The position numbers were made by a program, and so were the translations under genes. A stretch of DNA of 64,000 nt. Source: Rachycentron canadum. Taxonomy: Eukaryota > Chordata > Actinopteri > Carangiformes > Rachycentridae. The notes under the pieces are model-generated. The model was given only the letters and a program-made list of their open reading frames with translations. It was not told the DNA's origin and did no database searches. The stretch spans positions 5,600,340-5,664,339 of the forward strand of contig CM076660.1 of assembly GCA_038496675.1 (NCBI GenBank), given 5' to 3'. How positions within the stretch are numbered: the first letter of the stretch is position 1; the number at the start of each line of letters is the position of its first letter. Positions 34,068-49,402 of the stretch are shown one piece after another.

Positions 34068-37000
34068 CTGAAGCTAAAGAGAAGAGAAGATATTTTATTT
34101 TGGTGATGTCAGGTACAGACAAAGTTAGTTTTTTATTGGCATGGCACGTTGGGCTTTTGTTCTTTAACAACCTAGAAGATATAGAAAGGTTTGTCACCTG
34201 CTCTGTTCATAGCGGGCCGGGCCCCTTTGAGGGCGCACAGACGTTTCCCACCAAATGGGACGTACTGCTGGTTGGGTGGCAGAGACTCCGTCTTAAGAAG
34301 CTGCCGGCGCTGTTTTTCCCTAAGGATGGAGTGGACTGCCTTCAGGAAATCCTTCTTACTATCTGGAGAACTGCAAATCAGAGAAAAACAACATAAGAAC
34401 TTAAAAATAATACATTAGAAAGGAGTTTTGTATTTTGTGGTATACTTTCAGTTCATAGGCTTTGAATAGATATGTAATTGTAAAAAATAATAGATAAATA
34501 AATAGTAATAATTGCACCTGCAGCACAACTGGAAGGTTCTCTCTGGTCTTCCTTCAGATTCAGATCTTGTGTGAACTATCTCACACACTGCTGTACCCTC
34601 AGAGTCTAAGAGTGCGAGAGAAAAGCAGAGAACAGATGTGATCTATATTTATAAGAGCATTAAGTTAATTTCCACCATCAATTTCTTTCCCTTTAACAAC
34701 AAGCCATTAGGCAGACAAATGATCATACTTGAGCTGAATTGCCAGAAGCTGATTTAAGGTTCTTCTAGGACAGGAAGAGGATGCAAGGAAGAGGAAGACT
34801 GCATGAAGACCTACAAATAGGTATTCATCTGTTTTGTTTACAAAAGGTTATCAATTATTTTCTGTGAGAGAGAGAAACAGTAACACAGAGTAGACTCAAG
34901 AGGCTTTGGAGCTACAGTCAAAATTCACTGGGTCATGAAAAACTGTGAATCTGTGACAGACTCTCACAATAAATCGATCTTTGCAATGACCTCAAAATAC
35001 ATTTATTCCTGAAGAACAGCATGGCTCGGCTCTTATGTTCGCTTTTAAGTGGTGAGCAAATCTACTGCAGAAATCAGTACAAAATTCAGCTCAGGCATTG
35101 CCAAAGCAGTAATAGTAATGTCTAATGAGACAGACTCAGTGCACACTTAAGCCTCTTAGTTCAGACACATTCTCACAGAATGATGTGTAATATATGTATT
35201 TAATACATTAATCACAATCTGTAGCACATGCAAAAATCCTTCATTTGTTTCCCACCAACACATCTGACTGACTGACGGTATCAATTTTGAGACCCTGAGT
35301 CTCCACGTGGCGTCTCAAAGACTTTTGTCTAAATATTTAATTACTTGTTCAATACATATTTCTAATTAATTAATTAATGAATGGAGAAAGACTTTGGTGA
35401 ATGTGATATTGAATGATCCCTGAGCTGGGACTGACCCCAGCAACACCAAACCAGTCCTGAAAGACGTCATTTTGTGATGCAATGACTTAAAAATGGCTTT
35501 TGCTGTATGTCAAATAGACCTACTTGCAAGGGCACGGACTTGCAGAGAGTCGGTTGCGATCATGTGACGGAAACGGAAGGGATCCTTGTCGTCGCTCACA
35601 GACGCTCGGTGAGATCCACCCTGGAAGAGAGAGACTGAGTGGATATCGAATACACAACCACTGCAATACAACAACCTGACAGCAGAGAGCACAAGAGTGC
35701 AGTGAGAAAGTGCTGTTTAACCATCTACTGTGCTGCACTAGGGGAACAGTACAGTACAGTGTGCATTTAAAGTCTCTTTGGTCTCTTCAATTGCCAATAA
35801 CTACCCTCATACTTAACAGCTCACTCCATTGTTCCGTGATGGAGAACATTAACCTTAATTTCTTTGAGGTCTCATCCAAGTACAAAAAGAGGACCAAAAA
35901 AAAAAAAAAAAAACACTTCAGAGGAAACAGTCCTAGTCTGCACAGTACATATTCCAATATAGTGTCTCTCAGACTGGAATTAATCAGCAGAAAATGAGAA
36001 AAATAGTACTTACAATTTTTTTCCTGTGCTTGGAGCAATCTTTGTAGACAAATACAACTGCTGTTTTGAACACTAAATGAGTGCAAGGGAGAGATGAGGA
36101 GGGAAATGAAAGAAACCATTAGGAGGGTCTGCATTCATGGCATATATCAAAAGACATTTCATTACCCAATTTACAACAGTGACAGCTTAGTGCAGCATGT
36201 CAATGGATGCTTTTAGTTACAGCTTTTTGAGGAAAAACAGCTCTGGCAACTACTGGCAGACGATCAGCAGCACAAAAGATGAAAATGGACCAAAGTCACG
36301 ACATCGCATGCACAAAGCAACCATGTCCCCTCATGATCACCTTGTCAGGGAAGCCTTATACCAAGCTGATGTAATATTTAATGCCCAAAGTGTCTGAGCT
36401 GAGTGAAATGTTAGAGACAGAGGGCACTTCTGGGTGTGTGAGAATTTCATGATTCCCATCAGTGTGAGGATGAACATGCTGCATGCTCCTTATGAAGTAT
36501 GCCCGACTGGGTTGTCCTTTTACCTAGTCCATTTCTTCCCCATCTAAAATAGCACCCCACATCACACTATGCATGACAGCATTGTGTGAGATGTAGTTAA
36601 GTGCCACGTGCCATTAAGTGTTAAAAGTGTAAGCAATGTCTCTGAATATGTAAAGTTCATACGAAATGTTTTTTCCCACACTGTTAGTGCGTTACAGATC
36701 ATCTGTCCATTTGAACTCCTGAGGATGTGACAGGATTTTCAAAGATACATGACATTTTGAGCAATCTTGTGCATAAAATATGCAATAAAATAAATTAAAA
36801 CAAAAATCATGTACTGTTTTTCAGATGTTCGTATTGAACAGTTCAACTTGAAAACATGACTTGAATACCAGCCAGAAGGGGCAAGCAAACCCATCAGCAA
36901 AGTAATAAAATTCAGCATTTGTGAAGCCTGGTTACTTTCTCAAGGTAAATCGGTATGACATATTAGAAAGTACTGAAATCCTGTTGAATTTGATTGAAGT

Positions 37001-40000
37001 GGATGTCACTGGGTAAATCTAATATAAAGTTCAGTTTTATGCATGTGAATAACACTGGTCTAAATGAAGAATCCATCTAATCACCATCTAAGAAATGTCT
37101 GTGTAAAGGAAGCCAATGAAAGACACCAACTCTTACCAAAAGCAGCCAAATCAGGGTCCTTTTTGCTCTTGACCAATGAGGCTGGAGGGTTGATCCACAC
37201 CACTGTAGAATGTAGCAAAAGATCCCCCATTGAGAGGTCAGCCACCTGAGATAAATAGAAGTAATTAAAACAGATTGTAAAATGTTAATTTTAATCAGCG
37301 GATAATTCATTGCTTTGACGATGGATCACCTTGAATGAAATTGTGTTCACCTCTTTTTTGTCTGCAGTCTGTTCATTGATAAGCTGGTCGAAAACAGCTC
37401 CGTACTCCTCGTGAAGCTTTTGCATCTCATTGATGTGACTCGCAACCTTGTTCATGGCCTTCATTGCAACTGAACAAGACAAACACTCATCATCTCCAGA
37501 TCATAACTACCATCCTTCCATGAATCCTTACTAATTACAGTTCCACATGTCTTAAAAAAACAACATCAACTTACCATCCAGGTGGTAATGTTCCTCACTG
37601 TCCGGGTCAGTGAGAGAGTAGAGCTCCTTAAGCAGCAGAGGGTACTTCAGGACCCTCTGTATGGGTTTGATTAGATAAGACTCCAGAGTGGATGAATGTT
37701 GCTGTCTGGGGTTTCTCTCAGCCAGGAAAGCCTTGAAATCTGGGTCGGTCTTTGCTGGAGGGCCAGAAATATGAGTTTTCATTAATTTTGTACAGTAGGG
37801 CAAGGAAATACAGCATCAGAAGATAAGCCACTGCACCTGCACAGAACTTCCAGCCTAAGATAAAAACTATCAAACAGGTGGAAACTAAAGCTACTCTTGG
37901 GGCAGCAACTGCAGAACTCTGCTTTACTAAGATGTGTCTAGAATCTCACACGCTGTCAGTCTTAAGTTTATGCCTTATTGTGTGCTGATTCTAGTTGCAG
38001 CTCGCCCTAAAAAAAACAACATGCTTCCTCTACTACAATTGCCCCTTAGCTATCACATGCCACTGATGGTAGAGAGCAATAAACTATGTTGGCTGCGTGC
38101 TTTTACCTTTAGCCAGGACCTTCGGGACCTTGGTGTGGCTGGCACAGAAGGCGCTGTAGATCTTAAAGCGATCGGCATAATACAGAAATGAACCACCCAA
38201 GGAGAACAGCACTTTCTGTGAAAACAGATGAGCAGGTCATGTTATCACAACCTCGGCTTTCAATCAAGGGACTTAGATTTCAAGTAGAGGTTGCACAGAT
38301 AAAATGTCTTGATTCAGATTGATCCATTTGAAGTCAAAGTGAACAAAGAGTTTGAGGTTTCCCCTCATTGAGAGAAAAGTGAATATGGTAACATTCATAA
38401 ATTTTACTGCTGACTCTGGCAAGAAGAAGATGGAGAAAACACAGCTGCAATAACAACCTAAGCCATTTATCAGGAATTATTAAGTTAACAGCCTCTAAAC
38501 ACATAGCAGAAGCAAGTAATGATGGAGTTCAAGAAAATGAGTTGCCCTTACCTTAAATTGCTCCACCTTCTCCAGTCTGTCCAGATCTGGCACCAATCTG
38601 ATTCCATCTTCCAGCGTCCGGAGAAACTCCACTTGGAACTCCACCATCTCCCCAAGGTTACCGAACAAAACATCCAGCTACAACAAACACGGCGAATCAG
38701 TCTGACAGCATTACCTCTCGCATTAACAGCACTCTGAATGCATGGGCTAAGCGTATCTACAGGAATTTATATGCAGTTTCTTTTATTTTTTGATTAAATA
38801 GATCAGGTAGAAAATACCTCATCCTGTGTAAGGAAACTCTCTTTCTGCAAAGGTGTCAGGTAGCACTCTATCAGGCAGCGCAGGTCCTGAAAAAAAGACA
38901 GGGAATATGAACAAGATCAGCCTGTGAGCCAATGTTCAGGAGGTATGAGGCAGGGCATGTTGGGGCGTCTCATGATGTGAAGGCTATTTAATGTGGGGTG
39001 ATTACTGAGGATTTTAAATAAAGAAATCAGGTGGCACAGGTACAAACATATCCCTAGATGACAGGAAAAGCATGTCGACATTCCCAATAGCCATTACCAT
39101 GATTATGACAAACCCAGCAACAATAGCTGAGCGCAGTTTTACCAGAACACATTGTGTGCGATTGCATTATCAAACAGATACATACAGGCTGACTCAGTAG
39201 ATGTCAATTTAAGGATTGCCTACTACAGGTCCAATACTGTAGAGAGCTTGTACTCACTTTGACGTAAGTCTTCTCCGTCTCCACAAGTTCATTGATGACC
39301 TTGCGGAGTTTGTCGGCATGGGAGAGCTGTCTCTGAGTGGCATTTCCTGCCGTGGGCGGCAAAGCTGACACTGGGCTTGGCGAGAGGGATGACGAAGACG
39401 ACGATGAGGAGCATGACATGGGGCACTCCAGGGGATTCATGTCATGGAGACTGCGGCAGAAAGCAGCGACCTGCTCCGTGCTCTGAGCAGAAAAACAAAG
39501 AAATAGGAAATGTCACATTTGACACATTTTGAAGGGTCATCTGATGTCAGAGAAGGCTGCTGCCATCAGTGCGCTCTGTTATGTATGAATGTTAAAAAGT
39601 ATCTATTCTGAGGAGCTACAGTAAGAATTAAAGGGTAAGCTCCTTCACACCTGCAACACACACACACTATTACTGAAACTGCTCATACTATGACTGGAAA
39701 ATATGCAACAACATCAATAAATACAGCACATTCTTGCAAAACCTGCCATAACAACACCCACCTACATCCCTGGTATCAAAAATACCAAGCATGAGCAGAC
39801 CTGCCAAGGAAAACCTGAGAGTAAGCCTAATGTTTTAAAAGAAAATAAAAATGGGGGCTCTTCCCCTCCAACTCTGTGTACACCTCAAAAGAAAGCACAT
39901 CATACAATCCATATACAGTAATGAGGTTTATAAGAAACAATTACCAAGTCATCAAAACCAAGAAGCTGGATGTGTTAAAGCAAATCTGAAATGTACCATG

Positions 40001-43000
40001 AGTAATACAGCCATACTAAAACTTTCCTACAGTATGAAAAACTATTATTAATCTTTCCATTGTCTGCAAATACAAACTAACAATTTATTCTAAAGGATCA
40101 AAAATGCCACCATCTCGATTCTCATCAAACATTAGTGAATCTTTTGTTTGACAGGGTTGTTTGCAGGCCACATCCAGACAGACAGTTGCTAAGAGCGTGA
40201 AGTCTAAGAGATGTACATCTTTTGACTTTCCCTGCTCTGCCAGGACTAATGGATTAAAAAGACATAAAAAAATAAATAAATAAATCTCCTTGAAATGTGG
40301 TGGAATGAATGAGTTCAGCCCACACACACCAAACAGTAATTGAAAGTGCTCCATGTCTCATTTAATGTAACTGTCAAGAACAACACCACACACCCTTTAC
40401 AAAACAACATAACTATCCAAGCCATTATTTAACTTAACTGTCATTTAAAAAATAAACATTTAAAGACATTAAGTGCTACATGAGTCAATAATGAAACGCG
40501 ATTAAGAGGTGTTTCCCATCTTGTGAGGCATTAAAGACTCTTCAGCACAAACCTAGACACAGTGAATTATTACAGTGAAAGTCTAATGCATCAGGTGATA
40601 CAAGTCGAAATCTGAATATGCAGAAAACAAAGCAGGAGCAATCCTTGATCATTTAGTTTGATACGATTAATACTTCTAATTCAACCCCACAGTCAGTGTT
40701 ATTCATGGAAGTGGCTCTACAAATGTTTTTCCATACAAACATCCCTCATCTGTGTGAATTTGGGGTTAGTAAAACGTCCATTAATTGTAATCTGTGATAA
40801 CACACTGTGCCTGCTTGTGCAGATCTCACTGTCTGATTTACGGACAGCTGGTTAAGCTGGGGACATGGCTTGTCTTTGCTGATTCCATGGCTCGTCTCCT
40901 ATTGGGCTGTAGCAATGACAAGTACAATTTCCGTTGTGGTATTCAAACCAGTTTCGCAACTCTGCTGGAGCCACATACACACAGACTTGCTGATACTCAC
41001 ATTCCTTGTCAATATCATCAAGTTGAGTCAAGCTCTTTCTGTCATTTGAAGGAAAGCACAACAATAAACAGCACACAATAAACCAAAACACATAAAATGA
41101 TACACATATCTCATCATATCCTTGCTAATGTCCAATTAGTATTCATGCTGCATGGTGAGCTTCACTCCCAGCCATGTTATTACATCCAAACAAATTCTGT
41201 TGAACATTGAAAAATAGAAAATGCTGCTGCGATCAATATGCAAACAGAAGCAGATTCAGTGTGATCCTGCCACTGTATTTCTAGACACACAAAACAAACA
41301 GGGCAATGACATTAACATTCTTGCCACTCATAAGTGAGGTCCTGCCCTTGACAGCCAGAGGAATTAGTGGCAGATGGAGCAGAGGAAGATGACAGCGGGA
41401 GATGGAGATGGAGACAGAAGGGTGGGCTGGAGAAGAAGACTGGCTGCATAATGCTTCACCATCACCACTAATTAAGCAGCAAAGCGAAGAATTACTGACG
41501 AATTAGTCATTTATACAGAAGAGATGTAATTATATCAACTCAAAATAAGAAATGCGAGCATTTTGAGTGAACGCTAGCATGTTATACATGTGAATTGTTA
41601 GTGTTACAAAATGCAGTGCTGCAAAAAGTATCTGTGATAATTAAGTTAAGCTTATTCATTCTATTCACATATAAAAAAACAGAATGATATAATACAGTGA
41701 GATCTGAATAGGGCTGCTCATGCTATCATGTGTGATCATACAGATCTTACATAAATTGTTAGAATTAGTTGTTGCTCCACTGGGAACTGAACCTCCAACC
41801 TTAGCACTGCCGGTACCATGACATAACCACTGACCTCTGCAGGACCAAATCCACAACACAAGCCATTATAAAAAAACAACACCACCACCACCACACACAA
41901 AAAAAACGGCTGCACGGCTCACCAGCTGTAACATATCACAGATGGATTCGGTCGAGCGTTTGCAGTTCCTGCTCCTCCTAAAGGCTGACATGCCGACAGG
42001 TCAAACAGAGTTCAACGAGAAGTCAAGTGTCCTGTCCAGCTTTTTCCAGTCCAGGTAGCTTCCATTCCTCTGTGCCACTCAGAGCCAGAAGGCTTCGTTT
42101 CTAACCTTCCTCTGTGCAGGATGTGAGGAGTTTGAACTTGTCCACACAAACTGTTCAAAAGTGTAAAAATAAATGGCTGCTATTTAACACACTGCACTCG
42201 CTGCTGAACAAATAGGTCATTACATAGACTGAATTGAGCAGATTGCAATAAACAACAGCACTCTCATGTCACCTTATCCTACAGCGTCTATCCAGTCTCT
42301 CTCTCCCTCCCCCCTCTCTTTCTCTCTCTCTCTCTCTCAACTGCCTGTGCGTGCTCCTCTGTCAACTCCCTGTTTACACTCTCTCTTCTTCTTTCCGTCT
42401 CTGTCCTTGCTTCCTGTCTCACTTGTGTCCAGGTGTTTGAGAGCAGCAGCAACCGCATTAAAAAAAGAAAAACAAGATCAAACATCTCATCCTCCTGAGA
42501 GATGGAAGAAAAGAGGGGAGGAGAAAGGAGGGAGGAGAGGTGAGGAAGCAGTGGGTGGTGAGAGCCAAACACTCCCAAAAGGAAAAGACAACAGGCTTCT
42601 CTTGCTCTCTCTCATAGAGGCTGAGAGACCACACTTGAGCAGGACATCAATCTCATTACACAAAAAGGTAAATATTACATAATTGAGCTCAGTGTCATGT
42701 TTCACAGTGAGTCTCTGAAATACCATAAGCATCACCTCTGTGTGCTAACAGTGCAATATAATGCAGTTTGACTTAGATTGCCAAGATCAAAATGTGGATT
42801 CTAACCAAAATAAAAACAACCAGCAAAATTCCCTGATGTACTGATAATCTCGTCTTGGTTGTCAAAGCAGCTTGAAGCAAATTGAACAAACAATATTTGA
42901 TTCAGGTCTGACAGGAATTTCAAATTCCTTATTCACATAATTGCTTCAATCTAAAGCCTGTCAGTCCAGTGATGGGTCGCAATGCCACACCTGCTGCACA

Positions 43001-45176
43001 TTTGTCATAGCTGAGAAACAGGAGTTATGTAATAAGACCATGCCTTAATCCACACTGATTTGCAACAGAGGTGAGAAAAATAAAGTGTTTCAGATGTTGA
43101 ACAGAAAGGGCAGAAGATGTCCAACCCCCCGTGAACATGAATAGTATTTGATATTTGAAGACATTTGTGATTAAAATCTCATTTAAAACTGATATTTATC
43201 TTCAAGAAGGATACTTAACCTTCTGTTAAACCAAAGTGTGGTTTTAATGATGTACATCAAGTCTGATAAAAGAAACCTTCTTTGTTAAATTACAAAAATC
43301 AATTAGCACAAAATGAGCATATGTGCACACCTCGCCGACCTACTGTACACACACACACACACACGTGGCACGCAACACTTTGACCTCAGACGTGTGAAAA
43401 CAAGCTAGCAGCCTAGCAAAGACTATATAAACAACCAATTAGAGGAAGGCGGGATAAAAGCCCAGGCAGCAATCAGCTATACCTTTTCTCTAGTAAGTCC
43501 AATACAGGCATTCGCTAACCCCAAAAACAAATCCTCACCTCTCCACAAAATGTACTACATCCCTAACCCGCCTTTCAGAACAGAGAGGGAGAGATGTGCA
43601 GCATGAGGGAGGGGCGCAGAGACGAGCTCAAACCTGCTCTCACACCCACCAGCTGCAACCATGCAGTGAGATCCAGGATAAACAGAGATTACACATATCC
43701 ACATACTTGGCATCCTGAAAACACATCACACATATTAACGCACATGTGGCATCATTGATTTTTTTGACATGTGGACATAGACACAGGTACAAGGAATATA
43801 GACATACAGCAACATTAATGGCATGTGATGTAAATCCCACCTCGGATGTTGTTTCTCAAAAAGAACAGGTATGTACTTGTCCATGTCAGTGAACACAGAT
43901 GGGGGAGGGAAGGGACAGGAAGGGAGGGAAGTGGAGGGAGAGTCTTAAAGTTCAGTTTCATCTGAAATCAGGGAAAAATGCAAATCCATAAATCCCTATG
44001 AGGAATGATGGGATATACGTCATGACAGAGAGAGAGAGTGAGCGAGAGGGGGAGACTTTAATCATTTAATCTCAAGTGAAAGGATGATGTTATGACATCA
44101 GTTGTCACAAATCTATATATGAACATTTAGACCTTGAAGCAGCTGATCTGTGGACTCCAAGCTTCTTTCTACAACGCTGGGATGTCATGAGGATAAAGTG
44201 AGTGTCAAGTGCAAAGCATTTTTTTCCTTCTTTCATTAAAAGCACTAGGTACTGTGTGGCATTAATAACAGCACATAAGAAAACTCTGAGTATTATCATA
44301 TATTAGGCAAGGAAAGCAACCTAGAAATTATTAAATACTAAAATATTCCAATCAGCTCTGATAATCACACTTGATTAAATTTGAATCAGATCAGTTCTTG
44401 GCCACATGCTTGTTGTGTTGCAGAGCTCCCTCCAGTGGAAGATTGAGAAATGACAGCAACAACTTGGACAAAGCTGAAAGGCCTGTATACAGGGCAGTGA
44501 GAAAAGACAAGTCAAGTGAAATGTTATTTTAAGGCTAAAGATATATAGCACAGAATTCATGGATTCTTAGTAAACACTAACTACATTGAACGGTGTATGG
44601 ATTTAATGTACATTAAATGCAAGTAGCTATTTTGCTGGAATTATATCATCAGGAGTCAATCAAAACAAACCTTGATGAAAATCGTCTCCCCCACCCTTCA
44701 CATACTGAATAATGCATTTTCCATTTCAAATGCCCCTAAGCTGAACTGATAGAGGTTTGTAAATTATAAGCAGCACTTGTCAGTGAGGCTGACTACACCT
44801 CTGAGAACACCAGCAATCACCATCATCTCTATTATCGCTGTTATCCCGAGCAATCATTGTTTTATTCTCTGGTTGGTTTATCATACTGAGGAGGTGGCTC
44901 TGTGCTTTGTCTAAAATAATGAACCTCCCTGTTTCCTCCGGCTAGCCAGACACTCATTTATCTCCACTAAATGATGTGAAACACTGGAGAATGAAGTAAT
45001 TAGAATGTGGGGATAATTAAAATTGTCCCACTTTGCCTCTTTTTCCTCAGTCTTGCCACCGTGTAACCGCGGGCTTTGGGTGAAATGAGGTAAGGCGGGA
45101 TCCTCAGCACTTCTGAGCCTTTCCAACGAGAAGAGTGGGGGGAAACAAAAGCATAAGCAACATGGGGGGTAAAAAG

Positions 45177-45215
<39 letters not shown>

Positions 45216-48200
45216 AGAAATGACATGGTTTTGGAAGCTGTGGTAAGTTTGGATTGTCTTTGTTGACAGAGGAAGCTTCCAAAAGCTTCACGCTCAGGTC
45301 AGGGCTCATAAATGACTGGAGAGTTGAAGGAGCCGAGCTGTTTCAGAGCCAACAGCAGCCTCATGTTGTTTATGATAATGAACAGCAGGAGGTTAGTGAG
45401 GAGGAGGGTAAGGAAGGACAGGAAGTCAGAAGGAAACTGGAAGGACAGGAAAAAAGACAAAAGAATAAAGAAACAAAAACAAAAAACAAGCATCCAAAAC
45501 AAAAGGACGGCAGATAAGGAGACAGGATGATCATAAAGGACAAAGAAAAAACACTGAGCTGTCGCGTCTGAGGACATGGTCACATTGTTTCCTGAACTAT
45601 GGAGACAAAATATATGACAATAAATCCCAATAACCAAGGAAAGAGCAGGTAGAGAAAACGAAGGATAAATAGAGGAGGCTAAAAAACAGACAGCAGATGG
45701 AAATTAGGACAGAAATCAGACAGCACATGTTAGACTAGAGCAGAGAGCGTGAGACTGAAAGGTGAGATGAAGATCATAGACTTACAGAGCTTCTGTTTTC
45801 CCTATATTGCCTCATTTGCAGGGCTTGTTTTCCTTCTATATTTATATGCACCAGCCTCTGATAATAAACCCAAAAGCAAAAGCTAAGCATTAATCACCAA
45901 GGGACAACATTACAGACAGGGATAAGCAACATTCTTGTCATTATTTTGTCTCCAAAGGGACCACATTATTTCAGACATGGGATCTACACCTTATCAGCCA
46001 GCCAACTAGCTGATTCAGTATTCATTTTCTGCTGACTGGGGTCCATGCTGTGAAGTTTAAAATGTTTTCAAGTGCACTGAGAGAGACTTAAGCAAGCCTC
46101 TCACCCTGTCTAGCCAACCTGGCAGCTATATCTGTCGGTGTTTCTCTCATCTTCTCACACTTTCCTTCCAACTAATAATGGCACATTGGAGTCACAGAAG
46201 CACCACTGTCCAACAGGACGGAGTCTAGACTGGAGCTCTGGCTCTGACCTCACCCATTAGTCCTCCCATCGAAACTGAAGCTCACTGACACAAATCCAAG
46301 AGTGAAAACTGCGCTGTCCCTTCCCACTCATCTTTTGTTCGTGTCTGGGCGATCGACAGAGAGGTACAAAAAAATGTTTCCGGTGGTTACTTGTTATCAG
46401 ACATCACCATGGTAATGGAAGTGACAACCGTAACCAAGGGAGACCGGCTGGTGCGCGGCGTGTCCCAGCAATCACTGCGCCAACCCTGATCAGACCAGAC
46501 ATAATCTTAATTAGAAAAATGATGCTGCTCACTCACTCCTTCACTCACCTGTCTGCCTGCCTGTCATCTTTGCGCTCACACATCTGTTCACAGACTAGGA
46601 CTGACAGGTTCACACACTATAGCTATTGACAGTCACGTAATATGTTGTCAGCACTGTACAAAAACTGATAATATCCATGTAAGCTATACGGTTGAATACA
46701 AGATATAAGATGCAATAGAAATTACAAAGTTACTGCCTGAATTTTGACTTGAAAGTCAGCTGTGTCAGTCTCGTCCCTTTTGGCTACATGCCACACACAC
46801 ACACACTCACAGAAACAAAAACACATGCGGCGCATGGACTTTGTTCAAAAATACATCCAGTATGTGTTGTATTACTGGTCATCTGTATCAGCGGTTCCTT
46901 TTCTGACAGATCTATGATCAGAAGCGAGCCCACACTGCTACTGAAGCTAAAAAACAAGTCAGGAGGCCGAGAGATGGCAACACAACAATGCAGCTTGTCA
47001 GCCAATTCCAACACCAGCACTGATCCACAGGTGTTTGTCACACACACACACACACACACACACCAAAGCTGCTGGTCTTAACCTAACCATACATCTGACA
47101 GGGTGTGTGTGATACCCCGACCTTTGCGTCTGTATCTTTGACATAGTCTGCATACATACCAAACTTGTGCCTTTGCATGCCATATCCTACCTTCTGTCCA
47201 GTCCCTGTGCAGGTTTTGTCTTCCTGATGATCTCCTGGGCTCTGCCGAGGTCCTTCCTCCAAACTGTCATCTGGGCTATCCACTGTCAACCCTGATACCT
47301 CATCCAGGATGTCCTCTGCAGAGACAGGGAAATAGCAAAGCTCACACAGAAGCCAGAACATACAATATACGTTGTGTACCGTACACTTGTGTTTTTAAAA
47401 AAGTCCATAAGACACAGCAGCATCAGCAATGTGTTTTTGTGTTATGTTGTGGTGATGACACATCCCTGTAATCCTTAGTGCTTCAAATGAAATGACTGTA
47501 GAGTCATTATTCCATACACATCTATGAGAAATTGTCTCCCTTGTTGAAAGGCCTCCTGTGTACACCCTTCTCCTCTTAAGCATGATATCATCGATAACCT
47601 CCATCTGACTGCTGAAGTGTTTTTACTCCCTGTCTGACCCTTTGCGTATGGCAGATCCTACACAATGACAGCTCAACAACACTGAAGGATTCATATTAAT
47701 ATTCATAGTCTCTGTATAAACAATGCCAGCTTGTCAGCCTGTGCACTGCAAGCCCCAATTTATAAGGAATACAAATGGTGCCCTTGCACAGATGAAAAAA
47801 AAAAGAGCAGGTCAGAGGAAAGCTGGCGGCTGCCTGCAGGTTAGTTATCAGGCAGCATCCATGCATAATTAGCAGATCGCCCTATTCACCCTCTGTGTAA
47901 AAAGATAGATCAGAAGAAGCTTTTTCCACCCCCCATACCCCCCCATACAAACTAGGGAGTTTAGAGGGTGCACAATCATACAAGACGAGAAACTCACAAA
48001 ATAGAAACACTGCAATTTCAGATTCTACAATCTAAATTCAAACTCCACCAACTCTCTCTCCGACTATCATGCTCATCTGTTACATATTTTACACATCAGC
48101 ATGATGTTCCTTAGGATTGGACTGATTCCTATGACACCAAAAGGTCAGTCCTGGACTAAGCAAATTTGCTCTTTCACTTTAACCTGATTCAATGGGCCTC

Positions 48201-49367
48201 AACAAACTTAAATTACTAACGGCGATTTGTCACTAGAGGACACTGTTTGTATACATCATCTAGTGAAACTTGCCATTGTTCACTAAATACTAGTGAAAAA
48301 TAGAACGGGAACCTTTACCCTGGCTCTGGGAGAAGATGTCTGTGGCCGGGTCCTGTTCTGCATCGGAGCGCCGTGGCGGCTGGGAGCACAGCACCCGGGG
48401 GTCCAACTGGGGCAGGGTGCTGACACTCAGAGTCAGTGCTTGATTTACAAACGCAGCTCTCATATCATCCATTTGGAGGGCAGATGCAGGTTTACCGTTC
48501 AGCAACAGGATCTCATCCCCTGCTTTGATACCTGGCAGATGATGAAAAGGACAAAATGTAAAATTTTGCTTGTGCACGTAGCTGCTTTAAATAGTGAAAA
48601 CCTTGTGTCCTTTAAAGTGCCTTCTTTTTGTAGACATACACACTGCAACAGGAAAGGCTGACACAGTAAAAGCAGCACACAATAAAGTGAGGATTATTTG
48701 TCAGGCCATTACCAAACAACAAAGCAACATTCACCAGAGGAGCTTTTCTGTGGGTTGTCAACTCAAAAGCACTAATGTGTACAAATGATCAACACAAACA
48801 AAACTTTAGCGCCATACGCCTTAACAGCAGCTCTGTGGCTCATCCTGTTGGGACTCTAATGTGCTCCAATACATAAAAAATTCATCCTTCCATGCTTGTT
48901 TGCTTAAGGCTAATACTGATCTAACAAGACTGGATGGATTTAAGAAGGAGGGTGCAGTGCATGTCTATTCCTGTCCTGTCATCATGTATATATAGTCTAG
49001 AGTATATAGCACTATATGGGGAGGACAAACCACACATTTCACTCACACTTGCGCACAGCTTTAGTTTGAAGCCTTCTCTCTCTCTTGCCCCTCCCCTCGG
49101 CCACCTGTGCCCCGGCTCCGCTAATTGAGAATTAGCACTCAATCAGCCGACCAATTAGCAGCCAACCTCACCCAATAAACCTGATTGGCTGTGACAGCTG
49201 TTTAGGATATCTGGGCTGTCTCAGAATTGAGTAAGACAAAGAGGTTTGGTCCTGTTAACACAGCCTCATTTTACACATCGTCTACTGTAGTAGAAACGAC
49301 AGACGTTCTGTGATAGGGCCTTTCATAATGCACTGAATGCTGCTATAAACAGACACATGCAGGCACA

Positions 49368-49402
<35 letters not shown>

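Larger units (their letters stand above)
39483..47190 (-). other. tiam1: tiam1 intron before the DH exons (7.7 kb)
   Basis: The largest tiam1 intron in the window. It contains the alternative first exon at 41923-41991, a CT-rich tract at 42298-42340, a short (CA)n at 43348-43364, a 33-base poly-A at 45182-45214 and a (CA)n at 47039-47063. A tRNA-like stretch lies at 41770-41850 on the minus strand. No other exon was recognised. Confidence 0.6.

Noticed and set aside
41770..41850. tRNA-like stretch on the minus strand (GGTTCAGTTCCC)
   Set aside because: It resembles a B box, but no acceptor stem or anticodon arm was evident and there is no second copy to define an element.
42266..42682. Plus-strand frame of 138 codons
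   Set aside because: It is produced by the CT-rich tract and is Ser/Leu/Pro low complexity. It is antisense to the tiam1 intron with no splice or homology support.
45254..45517. Plus-strand frame rich in Lys, Gln and Glu
   Set aside because: It arises from purine-rich intronic text next to a poly-A run. It has no start context or domain.
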